From contig NZ_CALPCC010000014.1 in the NCBI RefSeq assembly GCF_943192905.1, positions 1-62,154 of the forward strand: DNA of 62,154 bases. Reading direction: 5' to 3'. Made by a program: the position numbers and the translations under genes. The DNA comes from Adlercreutzia murintestinalis (lineage in GTDB: Bacteria; Actinomycetota; Coriobacteriia; Coriobacteriales; Eggerthellaceae). Below the pieces are notes generated by a model. That model saw only the letters and a program-made list of their open reading frames with translations, had not been told where the DNA came from and made no database searches. Below are positions 45,029-52,255 of this stretch, piece by piece; position 1 is the stretch's first letter, and every line of letters begins with the position of its first letter.

Positions 45029-45946
45029 ATGTACAAAGTGCATTGCTTGAATAACATCTCTGCGAAGGGCTTGGACCTTTTGACTGACGAATACGAGCTG
45101 GTTGACGATCCGTCGCAGGCAGATGTTTTCCTTGTGCGATCGGCGAACATGCATGATATGGAACTGCCCGCCACGTTGAAGGCGGTGGCGCGCGCCGGTG
45201 CCGGTGTGAACAACATTCCACTCGAAGCGCTGGCCGAGGCTGGCATTCCGGTCTTCAATACGCCGGGCGCCAACGCGAACGCGGTCAAGGAGTTGGTGTT
45301 GGCAGGCATGTTGCTGGCCAGTCGCGATCTGGTTGGCGGTATCAGCTGGGTGCGCCAGAACGCGGATGACCCCGAGGTTAGCAAGGCTGCCGAAAAAGCC
45401 AAGAAGGCGTTCGCTGGTGGCGAAATTGCGGGCAAAATGCTGGGCGTGATCGGTCTGGGCGCCATCGGGAAGCTGGTGGTGGAGGCAGCCGAGGCACTCG
45501 GCATGCATGTGGTGGGCTACGATCCGTTCATGGATGCGCAGAAAGCGGCCGCCATCTCGACAGATATGCGCTTCACCGCTGACTTGAACGAGTTACTGGC
45601 CGCATCTGATTTCGTTACCATTCATGTGCCAGCTACCGCTGATACCAAGGGTATGATCGACGCCGATGCCATTGCGATCATGAAAGATGGCGCGGTGTTT
45701 TTAAATTTCTCTCGCGATTCACTGGTGGACGATACCGCTATGGCGACGGCGCTTGAGTCGGGCAAGATCAGCCGATATGTGACCGATTTTGCCAATCCGG
45801 CGGTCGTGCAGATGGAGCGTGCCATCGTGTTGCCGCATCTGGGCGCCTCTACTGCCGAGGCCGAGGACAACTGCGCGGTCATGGCTGTGCAGGAAGTCAT
45901 GGATTACCTGAACGACGGCACCAAGGTTCACTGCGTGAACCTGTAA
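45029..45946 (+). CDS. serA: D-3-phosphoglycerate dehydrogenase, short form
   Basis: 305-aa NAD-dependent 2-hydroxyacid dehydrogenase; first step of serine synthesis is the likely reaction. Rossmann motif GVIGLGAIGKLVVEAAEALGMHVVGYDP (about 143-170); catalytic Arg in NFSRDSLVD, and HLGASTAEAE with the catalytic His near 272. No C-terminal ACT domain is present, so allosteric serine inhibition of the classical kind is not expected. ATG 45029 follows GAAAGGA. It converges with the LuxR gene; the 61-base gap shows no clear terminator. Confidence 0.85.
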   Translation: MYKVHCLNNISAKGLDLLTDEYELVDDPSQADVFLVRSANMHDMELPATLKAVARAGAGVNNIPLEALAEAGIPVFNTPGANANAVKELVLAGMLLASRDLVGGISWVRQNADDPEVSKAAEKAKKAFAGGEIAGKMLGVIGLGAIGKLVVEAAEALGMHVVGYDPFMDAQKAAAISTDMRFTADLNELLAASDFVTIHVPATADTKGMIDADAIAIMKDGAVFLNFSRDSLVDDTAMATALESGKISRYVTDFANPAVVQMERAIVLPHLGASTAEAEDNCAVMAVQEVMDYLNDGTKVHCVNL

Positions 45947-46007
45947 CGACGAAGCGCAATCGCATATCCGCATATCGTGTGGGATCGCGGTGTGGCGAAA
46001 GCGCGCC

Positions 46008-48104
46008 TTAGAATCCGTGGTGGAGCGGCGGGGTATCGGGCGCGTCGCTGAGGTGTGGCCGATCCTCCACCATGTTGAGCAGTTCTTGCTGCGTATGGAT
46101 GTCCATCTTCTTGTAAATGTGATTGATGTGCGTCTTTGCCGTGCTGCGGCTGACGCACAGCTTGTCCTCGATGAAGCCAGCTTTATGGCCTTTGGCCAGG
46201 AGGAAGAACACTTCGGTCTCGCGGCGGCTCAGTAGATACTGATCAGCTATCTCTTCGCAGCGTCGGTAGAAGCTGCCCTTTTGCTTGGGCTCGAACGCAT
46301 CGGGCGTACCGGCGCCTGATGCGGTATCAGCGCCAGCATGGGCGCCTCCGGGAGTAGCGCCAGCGGCGTTGCGGGCAACATCAGCAGCAGTGCCAGTGCC
46401 AACATCGGCGCCAACGAGCACGTCATCACAGTGAGGTGCCGCACTCGCCTTTGTCATGCGGGTATCTTCGGAAAGCACTTCGGCGCTCGTGCGATTCTCT
46501 TCCGAGCGCGTTTGTGGGGTCATCGTGCCCATGATAAGCCGTGCGTTTTCCGCGAAGGCCGCCGCAGCAGCCGCGCGGTCAGCGCTTACGGGCGCATCAG
46601 CGTCCCTTGCGGCGTTTGCAGCAGCGCGCTTGGTGCTCGCATCCGCATTCGCGCACGCACTACCGCTGCCACCAGCGCCAACACCGCCAGCGCCCATACC
46701 ACCGGCATGCTCGGGGCCGCTTTCCGGCATGGACCGCGGCACCGCTGCATCGCGCTGTTCAGCGGTAAGCGTTTCACCGCGCTTAGCCGCTTCGTCCACC
46801 ATCATTTGGTTGATCTGTGTCATCTCCACCACGGGATGCTTCTCAGCCAGCATCTTCACCACATCGCGCTTGCGCGGATTGATCGACCCAGCCAGCATTA
46901 AAAGCACGGTGGCGCCCATGGCAAGCCCGGTCCAGCGCACCGGACTCATGGTCTGCCACTCTATCGTCGGAGGCACCAGCAGCGTCCCGGCAAGCACACC
47001 GGCCACCAGCAGCGCCCCGCCAATGCCGAACACGAACAGCGGAGACAGGCGGAACTCTTGGCACATATCGCTGAGCATGACCCACAAGAGCACCACCAGG
47101 ATGGCCAGACCCGCCGTCAGCAAGAACACCGCCCCCAGCTGGTAGGCGCCGCAGAACAGCGGTATGCCGATCAGCCCCAGGCCAACCGCGGGTAACATGT
47201 AACGAAACAGCGTGTCCCAGTGCGCCTCGTCTTTCATGAGCGCAACATCCACGATGAAGATGATCAGGCAGAGCGCACAGGACGCACCCACCAAAAGATC
47301 GTTGGCGATGATGCCCGTGCAAAACGCCCCCATAACGCACATGGCCTCGAGCACTCCTAAGGTCATGCCGAACAGCACCACCGGAATGCCCAGATGCACG
47401 AGGAAGCGCACGCGGCTCACGCGCAACGCGTGAAAGACCGGCATGGCGCGTCGCCGATAATACGGAATAGGCGTCGTGCGCAGCAGCAGAAGCGCCGAGA
47501 GGCACACGAGCAGTACCTCGAAGGCGATCGAGGCCGGAAAGGGCGCCCACTCGACCAAGAGCACGCTCAGCACGATGCCTATCGCTACCGCAGCCGCCGA
47601 GTTCAAGGTGATTGTGGTGAACTCGTCGCGCGCGAAGGCGGTGCCCCACAGGGGGAAAAGAATGCCCGCGCTCACACCTGAAAGGGCAGCACCGCCGCAG
47701 CCGAGCACCCAAGCGGGCATGCCGCCCATCACGCCCAGCGCTGCGCAAGCGGTTCCCACTACGCCAAATCCTCCCGCAAGCGCCAGGACGTTCTTCCCCA
47801 CGTAAAACCTCAGATGTCGCTGATCGGTGCAGCCGATGAAGAGCATGGTGGCGAAGGCCGCCATGCCAAAGGAAACATGCATCGCGAAACTGAGCGCCAC
47901 GCCAACGCCGCCTCCTGATGCGGCAGCATTGCCGATAAGCGTAGGCATGCCGATGCCCCCTGAGAGCGCCCACGCCACGAAACAGGCGAGGCCCAAACAG
48001 AGCTCAGACAAATTGCCTAAGGTGCTGACGCCCGTGTTCTCGCGCCCGAAACTAAGTGTGAGATGCGGCAAACCGATCCCCTTCGCATTGTTTCTTTCGC
48101 CCAT
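46008..48104 (-). CDS. Membrane-spanning LuxR-family transcriptional regulator
   Basis: 698 aa. The N-terminal 410 residues contain about twelve hydrophobic segments, like a transporter fold. A long polar linker rich in Ala, Gly, Thr and Asp (about 430-610) follows, then a LuxR helix-turn-helix: LLSRRETEVFFLLAKGHKAGFIEDKLCVSRSTAKTHINHIYKKM (about 625-670). Eggerthellaceae carry many such regulators beside molybdenum-enzyme genes; by its divergent position it probably senses a substrate in or at the membrane and controls the enzyme operon at 48405. The ATG lacks a clear ribosome site. Confidence 0.85.
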   Translation of the reverse strand: MGERNNAKGIGLPHLTLSFGRENTGVSTLGNLSELCLGLACFVAWALSGGIGMPTLIGNAAASGGGVGVALSFAMHVSFGMAAFATMLFIGCTDQRHLRFYVGKNVLALAGGFGVVGTACAALGVMGGMPAWVLGCGGAALSGVSAGILFPLWGTAFARDEFTTITLNSAAAVAIGIVLSVLLVEWAPFPASIAFEVLLVCLSALLLLRTTPIPYYRRRAMPVFHALRVSRVRFLVHLGIPVVLFGMTLGVLEAMCVMGAFCTGIIANDLLVGASCALCLIIFIVDVALMKDEAHWDTLFRYMLPAVGLGLIGIPLFCGAYQLGAVFLLTAGLAILVVLLWVMLSDMCQEFRLSPLFVFGIGGALLVAGVLAGTLLVPPTIEWQTMSPVRWTGLAMGATVLLMLAGSINPRKRDVVKMLAEKHPVVEMTQINQMMVDEAAKRGETLTAEQRDAAVPRSMPESGPEHAGGMGAGGVGAGGSGSACANADASTKRAAANAARDADAPVSADRAAAAAAFAENARLIMGTMTPQTRSEENRTSAEVLSEDTRMTKASAAPHCDDVLVGADVGTGTAADVARNAAGATPGGAHAGADTASGAGTPDAFEPKQKGSFYRRCEEIADQYLLSRRETEVFFLLAKGHKAGFIEDKLCVSRSTAKTHINHIYKKMDIHTQQELLNMVEDRPHLSDAPDTPPLHHGF

Positions 48105-48139
48105 GAGGTTGATTCAAGGAAAAAACCGTCTGAACAGGG

Positions 48140-48168
48140 ATTATAGTTTTGCGCAATTTCAAAATCAA
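48140..48168 (-). promoter_or_regulatory. Promoter of the LuxR regulator
   Basis: On the minus strand: TTGATT (-35), exactly 17 bp, TATAAT (-10). The -35 overlaps one arm of the adjacent dyad (48164-48182), so autoregulation is plausible. The leader would be about 30 nt. Confidence 0.7.
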
Positions 48169-48182
48169 CCTGAGGGGTTGAT
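48164..48182. promoter_or_regulatory. Dyad overlapping the regulator promoter
   Basis: ATCAACC-N5-GGTTGAT perfect inverted repeat. A third half-site GGTTGAT is at 48107-48113, next to the regulator start. Confidence 0.55.
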
Positions 48183-48210
48183 GCTTTTCGGTAAGAAAAC
48201 AAACCTAAGA

Positions 48211-48234
48211 TACGACGTCATACCTTTCGTCGTA
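48211..48234. promoter_or_regulatory. Operator-like dyad, centre of the divergent region
   Basis: TACGACG-N10-CGTCGTA, a perfect 7-bp inverted repeat. It shares the CGACG half-site with the next dyad. Confidence 0.55.
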
Positions 48235-48249
48235 CATTAACTTATTACC

Positions 48250-48267
48250 ACGTCGTTGACGCGACGT
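48250..48267. promoter_or_regulatory. Operator-like dyad on the enzyme side
   Basis: ACGTCG-TTGACG-CGACGT: 6-bp arms around a -35-like TTGACG. Candidate binding site for the adjacent LuxR regulator. No convincing -10 follows at 17 bp. The rest of the 300-base gap 48105-48404 shows nothing further. Confidence 0.5.
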
Positions 48268-48404
48268 TTATTTTCGGCTTCAAGCAAGCGCGTCTCAGCT
48301 AGGGATGGGGCGCGTTGAATGTTGGAGGGCAAAGACCACTGCTCCTGCGGCATGCTTGTTGTTAGGTTCCATTAAGTAATGGAGACGTGAGAAAGAAGGA
48401 AAGA

Positions 48405-50738
48405 ATGGCATACGGTAAAGAATGGCGTGTCAAGCGTTCTGACGGCACCGTCGCTACCCGCTCCAACACCTGGTCGCCTCCGGGGTCTCACCCGGTAGGG
48501 TACGGCGTCAAGGTGATCACGGACGGCGAGGGCATGGATGCGAACCTCATTCGCATCGAGGGTGACGACGACAACCCGATCACCACGGGCCGCGTGAACG
48601 CTATGAATCTGGCGCTGCGTGAGTACACCTATGCGCCGTCGCGCATCATTCATCCTATGCGTCGTGCCAAGGAAGACCGCGGCAGGGACAAGTGGGAGCA
48701 GACCACGTGGGATGAGGCTATCGACACCATCTGCGAGAAGGTCCGCTACTTCCAGAACACCTATGGCCCCGAGTCCATCGTCTGCTTCGGCGGCACCGGC
48801 CGTGAGGCTTGCATCTTCTACTATGCTCTGACGTTCTCGGTCCTGCAGTCCCCCAACTGCTGCTACACGCAGTCCGGTTGGTCCTGCTATGGCCCCCGTT
48901 GCTCCATCGCCGACTACGTGCTCGGCGCTGGCTACCCCGAGCTGGACTACGCCGGTCATCTGCCCGGCAGCTACCATGACCCGGCCTACACCCTGTCCAA
49001 GTGGGTTGTAGTGTGGGGCAAGGAGCCGCTGCCCTCCAACGGCGACGGTTTCTTCGGCCACTGCCTGGTCGACATGATGAAGCTCGGCACCAAGATCATC
49101 TCCATCGACCCCCGTATCACCTGGGTCGGCGCTCATGATGGCAACATCAACCTGCAGGTTCGTCCTCAGACCGACACCGCTCTGGCTCTGGGCATCATGA
49201 ACCTCATGTTCGAGAACGACGAGTACGACAAGGAATTCGCTGAGAAGTGGATCTATGGTCTGGACGAGGTCAAGGCTCGTGCAGCTGAGTACCCGGTCGA
49301 CAAGGTTGCTGCTATCACCACCGTTCCGGCTGAGGACATCAAGCGCGCTGCTCACATCATCGGCACCGAGCGTCCGATCGGTTGGGCATGGGGTCTGGCA
49401 TTCGACCAGAACAAGAACGGCGTGCAGCTGTCTCAGGCGTTCATCATCCTGGCCGCTCTGGCTGGCTCCATTGACCGTCCCGGCGGCCTGACCCTGGGTC
49501 CCCCGTCGGCACTGCTCGGCAAGTGGCGCATGAACCAGCGTGGCGCTATGGACGACTCCGTGTGGGAGAAGCGCATCGGCGCTGCCGCATGGCCGGGCCT
49601 GTCCACTGGTATGGCTACCACGCAGCCTGACGAGACGCTGAACACCATGGAATCCGACGAGCCCTATGCTCTGAAGATGGGTTGGTTCAACAGCTCCAAC
49701 TTCCTGACCCCGACCTGCTCCGCTCAGCCGAAGCGTTGGCACAAGGCTCTGCAGAAGCTCGAGTTCGTGGTTATTCAGGACATCACCATGACCCCGACGG
49801 CCATGGCTGTTGGTGACTACTTCCTGCCTATGGCTACCTGGGCAGAGCACACCGGCATCGTTTTGACCCACTACGGCCGCAACACCGTGTTCATGGGCCC
49901 CATGAACAAGGCTCTGCAGGTTGGCGAGTGCGTGTCTGACGTTCAGATCTGCCTGCTGTTCGGCCAGCGCCTGAACCCCGAGTGGTATCCGTGGTACAAG
50001 CCGGCTGACGAGCATCATGTTGACTGGGATCTGCTGGAGCAGGCCACTCAGGACTTCTACAGCGATCAGCTGAAGGAGCTCGGCTACGACTGGAACAGCT
50101 TCCAGGAACTGGGCATCTACCAGCCTGGCGCTCATGGCTTCGAGTACGAGAAGTACGAGAAGGGCATGCTGCGCTTCGACGGCGAGCCTGGCTTCAACAC
50201 CATTACGGGTCAGATCGAGGCTTACTCCATCCTGTACGAATCCTGGGGCGAAGATCCGCTGCCGTACTACGAAGAGCCCAACTACTCTCCGTACAGCGAG
50301 CTGCGCACGGACGAGGAGAAGGAGAAGTATCCTCTGATCACCACGTCTGGTTCTCGTCGCTACAGCTCGTTCCACTCCGAGCATCGTCATGTGCCGTCTC
50401 TGCGTCAGATCGATCCGTGGCCGTGGGTCCAGATCCATCCCGAGACCGCTCAGGAGTATGGCATCACCGAGGGCGACTGGGTCGAGGTTTACAACATGTT
50501 CGGCGAGGCCCGCTTCAAGGCGGAGATCACCCCGATCATCAAGCCTGGCATCCTGAACTGCGCTCACGGTTGGTGGTTCCCCGAGCAGGACGGCGAAGAG
50601 CCCAACCTGTTCGGCGTTTGGAAGTCCAACTTCAACAGCCTGGTTCCGCATATGAACATCGGCAAACTGGGCTTTGGCGCTCCGTACAAGGGCGTTATGT
50701 GCAATGCTCGCCGTGTTCGCAGCCTCGACCAGGACTAA
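48405..50738 (+). CDS. Molybdopterin enzyme (DMSO reductase superfamily), Fe-S-less catalytic subunit
   Basis: 777-aa homologue of the bis-MGD catalytic subunits; cytoplasmic by sequence, without Tat signal. The framework is intact: WSPPG-HPVG near 21, YGPESIVCFGGTGREA, SGWSCYGPRC (about 160) near the usual molybdenum-ligand site, IDPRITW, AAHIIG, and a C-terminal MopD-like domain (WPWVQIHPETAQEYGITEGDWVEV, about 672). The N-terminal [4Fe-4S] cysteines are absent: there is no Cys in the first 100 residues, and GRVNAMNL stands where GRLCxRCL is usual. Codons are T-ending and optimal (CGT, GCT, GGT, GTT), suggesting high expression. Reaction unknown; a non-redox hydroxyl transfer, as in pyrogallol transhydroxylase, or a dehydroxylation is possible. 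ATG 48405 follows AAGGAAAG. Confidence 0.85.
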   Translation: MAYGKEWRVKRSDGTVATRSNTWSPPGSHPVGYGVKVITDGEGMDANLIRIEGDDDNPITTGRVNAMNLALREYTYAPSRIIHPMRRAKEDRGRDKWEQTTWDEAIDTICEKVRYFQNTYGPESIVCFGGTGREACIFYYALTFSVLQSPNCCYTQSGWSCYGPRCSIADYVLGAGYPELDYAGHLPGSYHDPAYTLSKWVVVWGKEPLPSNGDGFFGHCLVDMMKLGTKIISIDPRITWVGAHDGNINLQVRPQTDTALALGIMNLMFENDEYDKEFAEKWIYGLDEVKARAAEYPVDKVAAITTVPAEDIKRAAHIIGTERPIGWAWGLAFDQNKNGVQLSQAFIILAALAGSIDRPGGLTLGPPSALLGKWRMNQRGAMDDSVWEKRIGAAAWPGLSTGMATTQPDETLNTMESDEPYALKMGWFNSSNFLTPTCSAQPKRWHKALQKLEFVVIQDITMTPTAMAVGDYFLPMATWAEHTGIVLTHYGRNTVFMGPMNKALQVGECVSDVQICLLFGQRLNPEWYPWYKPADEHHVDWDLLEQATQDFYSDQLKELGYDWNSFQELGIYQPGAHGFEYEKYEKGMLRFDGEPGFNTITGQIEAYSILYESWGEDPLPYYEEPNYSPYSELRTDEEKEKYPLITTSGSRRYSSFHSEHRHVPSLRQIDPWPWVQIHPETAQEYGITEGDWVEVYNMFGEARFKAEITPIIKPGILNCAHGWWFPEQDGEEPNLFGVWKSNFNSLVPHMNIGKLGFGAPYKGVMCNARRVRSLDQD

Positions 50739-50762
50739 CCCTTCGAAAGGAAGTGAAATTAA

Positions 50763-51119
50763 ATGGCACAGAAATACGCATTGCTGGTTGATTACACGTA
50801 CTTCTCTGGCAACCATGCGGCTGAGATCGCCTGCAAGGAAGAGCTCGGCCTTCCTCTCGAGCAGTGGGGTATCAAAGAGGTGCAGGTCGGCCCCTTCAAG
50901 AAGGGTGACGGCAACGACGGCGACGCTTGGGAATGGTTCTACATCCCCTGCCCGACGTCCATCTTCTCTGAGCACTGGGGAACCAACGGCGACAAGGCCG
51001 GTCAGCGTCCTCTGGCTGTTCAGGTTGAAGAGTCTGCCTCTATGTACTACGGCACTCTTGAGGAGATGCAGGCCAAGATGGCGGAGTTCGACCGCCCGAT
51101 GGTCCTGTTCCAGCTCTAA
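50763..51119 (+). CDS. DmsB-like small subunit that lost its iron-sulfur ligands
   Basis: 118 aa. The layout follows DmsB/HybA-type [4Fe-4S] subunits (KYALLVDYTY..G....EIACKEELGLP.EQWGIK...WFYIPCPTS...MYYGTLEEM). Of the first CxxCxxxCxxxC group, the first three positions are F14, N17 and A20 and only C24 is kept. Where the family has PTDxCDxC there is PTSIFSEHW, and the third group is also replaced. Only two Cys remain. It probably holds the catalytic subunit structurally rather than passing electrons. It is 24 bases after the large subunit and uses the same optimal codons. Confidence 0.75.
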   Translation: MAQKYALLVDYTYFSGNHAAEIACKEELGLPLEQWGIKEVQVGPFKKGDGNDGDAWEWFYIPCPTSIFSEHWGTNGDKAGQRPLAVQVEESASMYYGTLEEMQAKMAEFDRPMVLFQL

Positions 51120-51138
51120 AGTTCTCTAGGCATTGACT

Positions 51139-51184
51139 GGTACCTTCGGCCGATATTGAAATATAATCTGAAGCCGAAGGTACC
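51139..51184 (+). promoter_or_regulatory. 12-bp inverted repeat enclosing a -10 hexamer
   Basis: GGTACCTTCGGC and GCCGAAGGTACC are perfectly complementary around a 22-base AT-rich loop holding TATAAT (51162-51167). TTGACT lies at 51133 but 23 bp away, too far for a simple sigma-70 promoter. It may be an internal promoter/operator, or an mRNA hairpin that sets expression of the third gene. Confidence 0.55.
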
Positions 51185-51209
51185 GCATTGAAGACCGTAG
51201 GAGGTCAAG

Positions 51210-51485
51210 ATGACCAAAGAAGAGTTTTTGGCGATGCCCGCAAACGAGGCCGCCGACAAGCTGAACGAGCTTATCGCAGCTGGCAAGTCCAAGGATGAGG
51301 CTCTGGCTGAGTGCAGCGTGAGCGCTCCTGACCTGATGAAGGCTCAGATCTTCTGGGTGAAGGACAAGTACATCGCTCGCGCATGGGGTGGCTACACCTC
51401 CACGAAGCGTACTGGCAACGAGGCTGGCGACACCGGCATCGGCGTTGGTGACAGCGATCCGTCCAAGGGCTATCAGGGCGTGTAA
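51210..51485 (+). CDS. Small conserved-operon protein of unknown function
   Basis: 91 aa, soluble, no Tat signal and one Cys. The N-terminal half is helical (MTKEEFLAMPANEAADKLNELIAAGKSKDEALAEC); the C-terminal half is Gly/Thr/Asp-rich (GNEAGDTGIGVGDSDPSKGYQGV). I do not recognise a family. It uses the same optimal codons as the two enzyme subunits and sits before the shared terminator, so it is probably a third subunit or dedicated assembly factor. TAGGAGGTC precedes the ATG. Confidence 0.7.
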   Translation: MTKEEFLAMPANEAADKLNELIAAGKSKDEALAECSVSAPDLMKAQIFWVKDKYIARAWGGYTSTKRTGNEAGDTGIGVGDSDPSKGYQGV

Positions 51486-51510
51486 GCTTTTCACGCATTG
51501 AAAGCTACTG

Positions 51511-51544
51511 AGCCCGGGTGCTTCGGCATTCGGGCTTTTCTTTT
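51511..51544 (+). terminator. Terminator of the molybdoenzyme operon (UUCG tetraloop)
   Basis: An 11-bp stem (two G-U pairs) closed by a TTCG tetraloop, then TTTCTTTT. A very stable intrinsic terminator. Confidence 0.92.
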
Positions 51545-51634
51545 GATCGCGCATCTAGGCGTCTGCGCGATCTTTGTCCGTGCATCCAGGCGTTTACGCA
51601 ATTTGCATGTGCGGGGCCAACCCCTGCGTCTGGC

Positions 51635-51643
51635 TGGTATAAT
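51635..51643 (+). promoter_or_regulatory. Extended -10 promoter
   Basis: TGG followed by TATAAT, 35 bases before the next start codon; no clear -35. Confidence 0.6.
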
Positions 51644-51677
51644 CGCAGCAAACAACACGCCGATATGGAGGTGCGCA

Positions 51678-52025
51678 ATGGCAACTGAAGCAGAGATCCT
51701 CGCTGAGATAGAAGAGCTGGGACGCCTTACCCCCGAGCAAGAGGATATTCTGTACAATATCACTTTGAAGCAGGACGAGCTGGGCCGCGAGTCAACGAAC
51801 ATGCTGCTTGAGAAAGTAGTGGACAGCCCGGTCTATCAGCCCATGATCGATCGCGAATACCTGACCTACGAAGTGTTCAATCATGGTACGAAGCACGAGA
51901 TCGCTTGTCTGTATGTGACGCTCAAAGGAATTCGCTACTGCATCATTCATCAGGACGAACTCTCGCCGCGCCGCAAGCTGAATCCGGCAGGCGCTCCGTG
52001 GGGGGGCACGCCGGTCAACAACTAG
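51678..52025 (+). CDS. Hypothetical protein
   Basis: 115 aa. A charged N-terminal helix (TEAEILAEIEELGRLTPEQEDILYNITLKQDELGRE) is followed by a compact mixed domain (HEIACLYVTLKGIRYCIIHQDELSPRRKL). No membrane segment or known motif is seen. GGAGGT lies 8 bases before the ATG, and the frame is open upstream only across the terminator. Monocistronic by position. Function unknown. Confidence 0.75.
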   Translation: MATEAEILAEIEELGRLTPEQEDILYNITLKQDELGRESTNMLLEKVVDSPVYQPMIDREYLTYEVFNHGTKHEIACLYVTLKGIRYCIIHQDELSPRRKLNPAGAPWGGTPVNN

Positions 52026-52034
52026 CACCAGGAT

Positions 52035-52190
52035 ACGACGCACGCCGTCTTGGTGCGCACACAGCGGTGCACCGCGACTGCGGCGTGCGTGGCCATGGTG
52101 CTTGTGGTCTCTCGTGTGTGACCATGGCGTGCGTGGTCTCCCGTGCGTGGTGCGTGTGGCTCTGACGTACGTGGCTTCAGTGTGCGACCT
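52035..52190. repeat. Degenerate GTGCGTGG-type repeats
   Basis: The gap before the LRR gene is full of imperfect GCGTGCGTGG and CTCTCGTGTG-like units with no coding sense. Confidence 0.45.
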
Positions 52191-52255
52191 TCGGCATATG
52201 CAGCCCTTCGTGCACATGCCGCAGAACTATCCCTCAACCCGACAGAAGGCAAGAG

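Noticed and set aside
48372-50975. An 867-codon open frame on the minus strand opposite the molybdopterin enzyme
   Set aside because: Antisense shadow of a strongly codon-biased gene; it lacks motifs and runs across an intergenic region and into a second gene.
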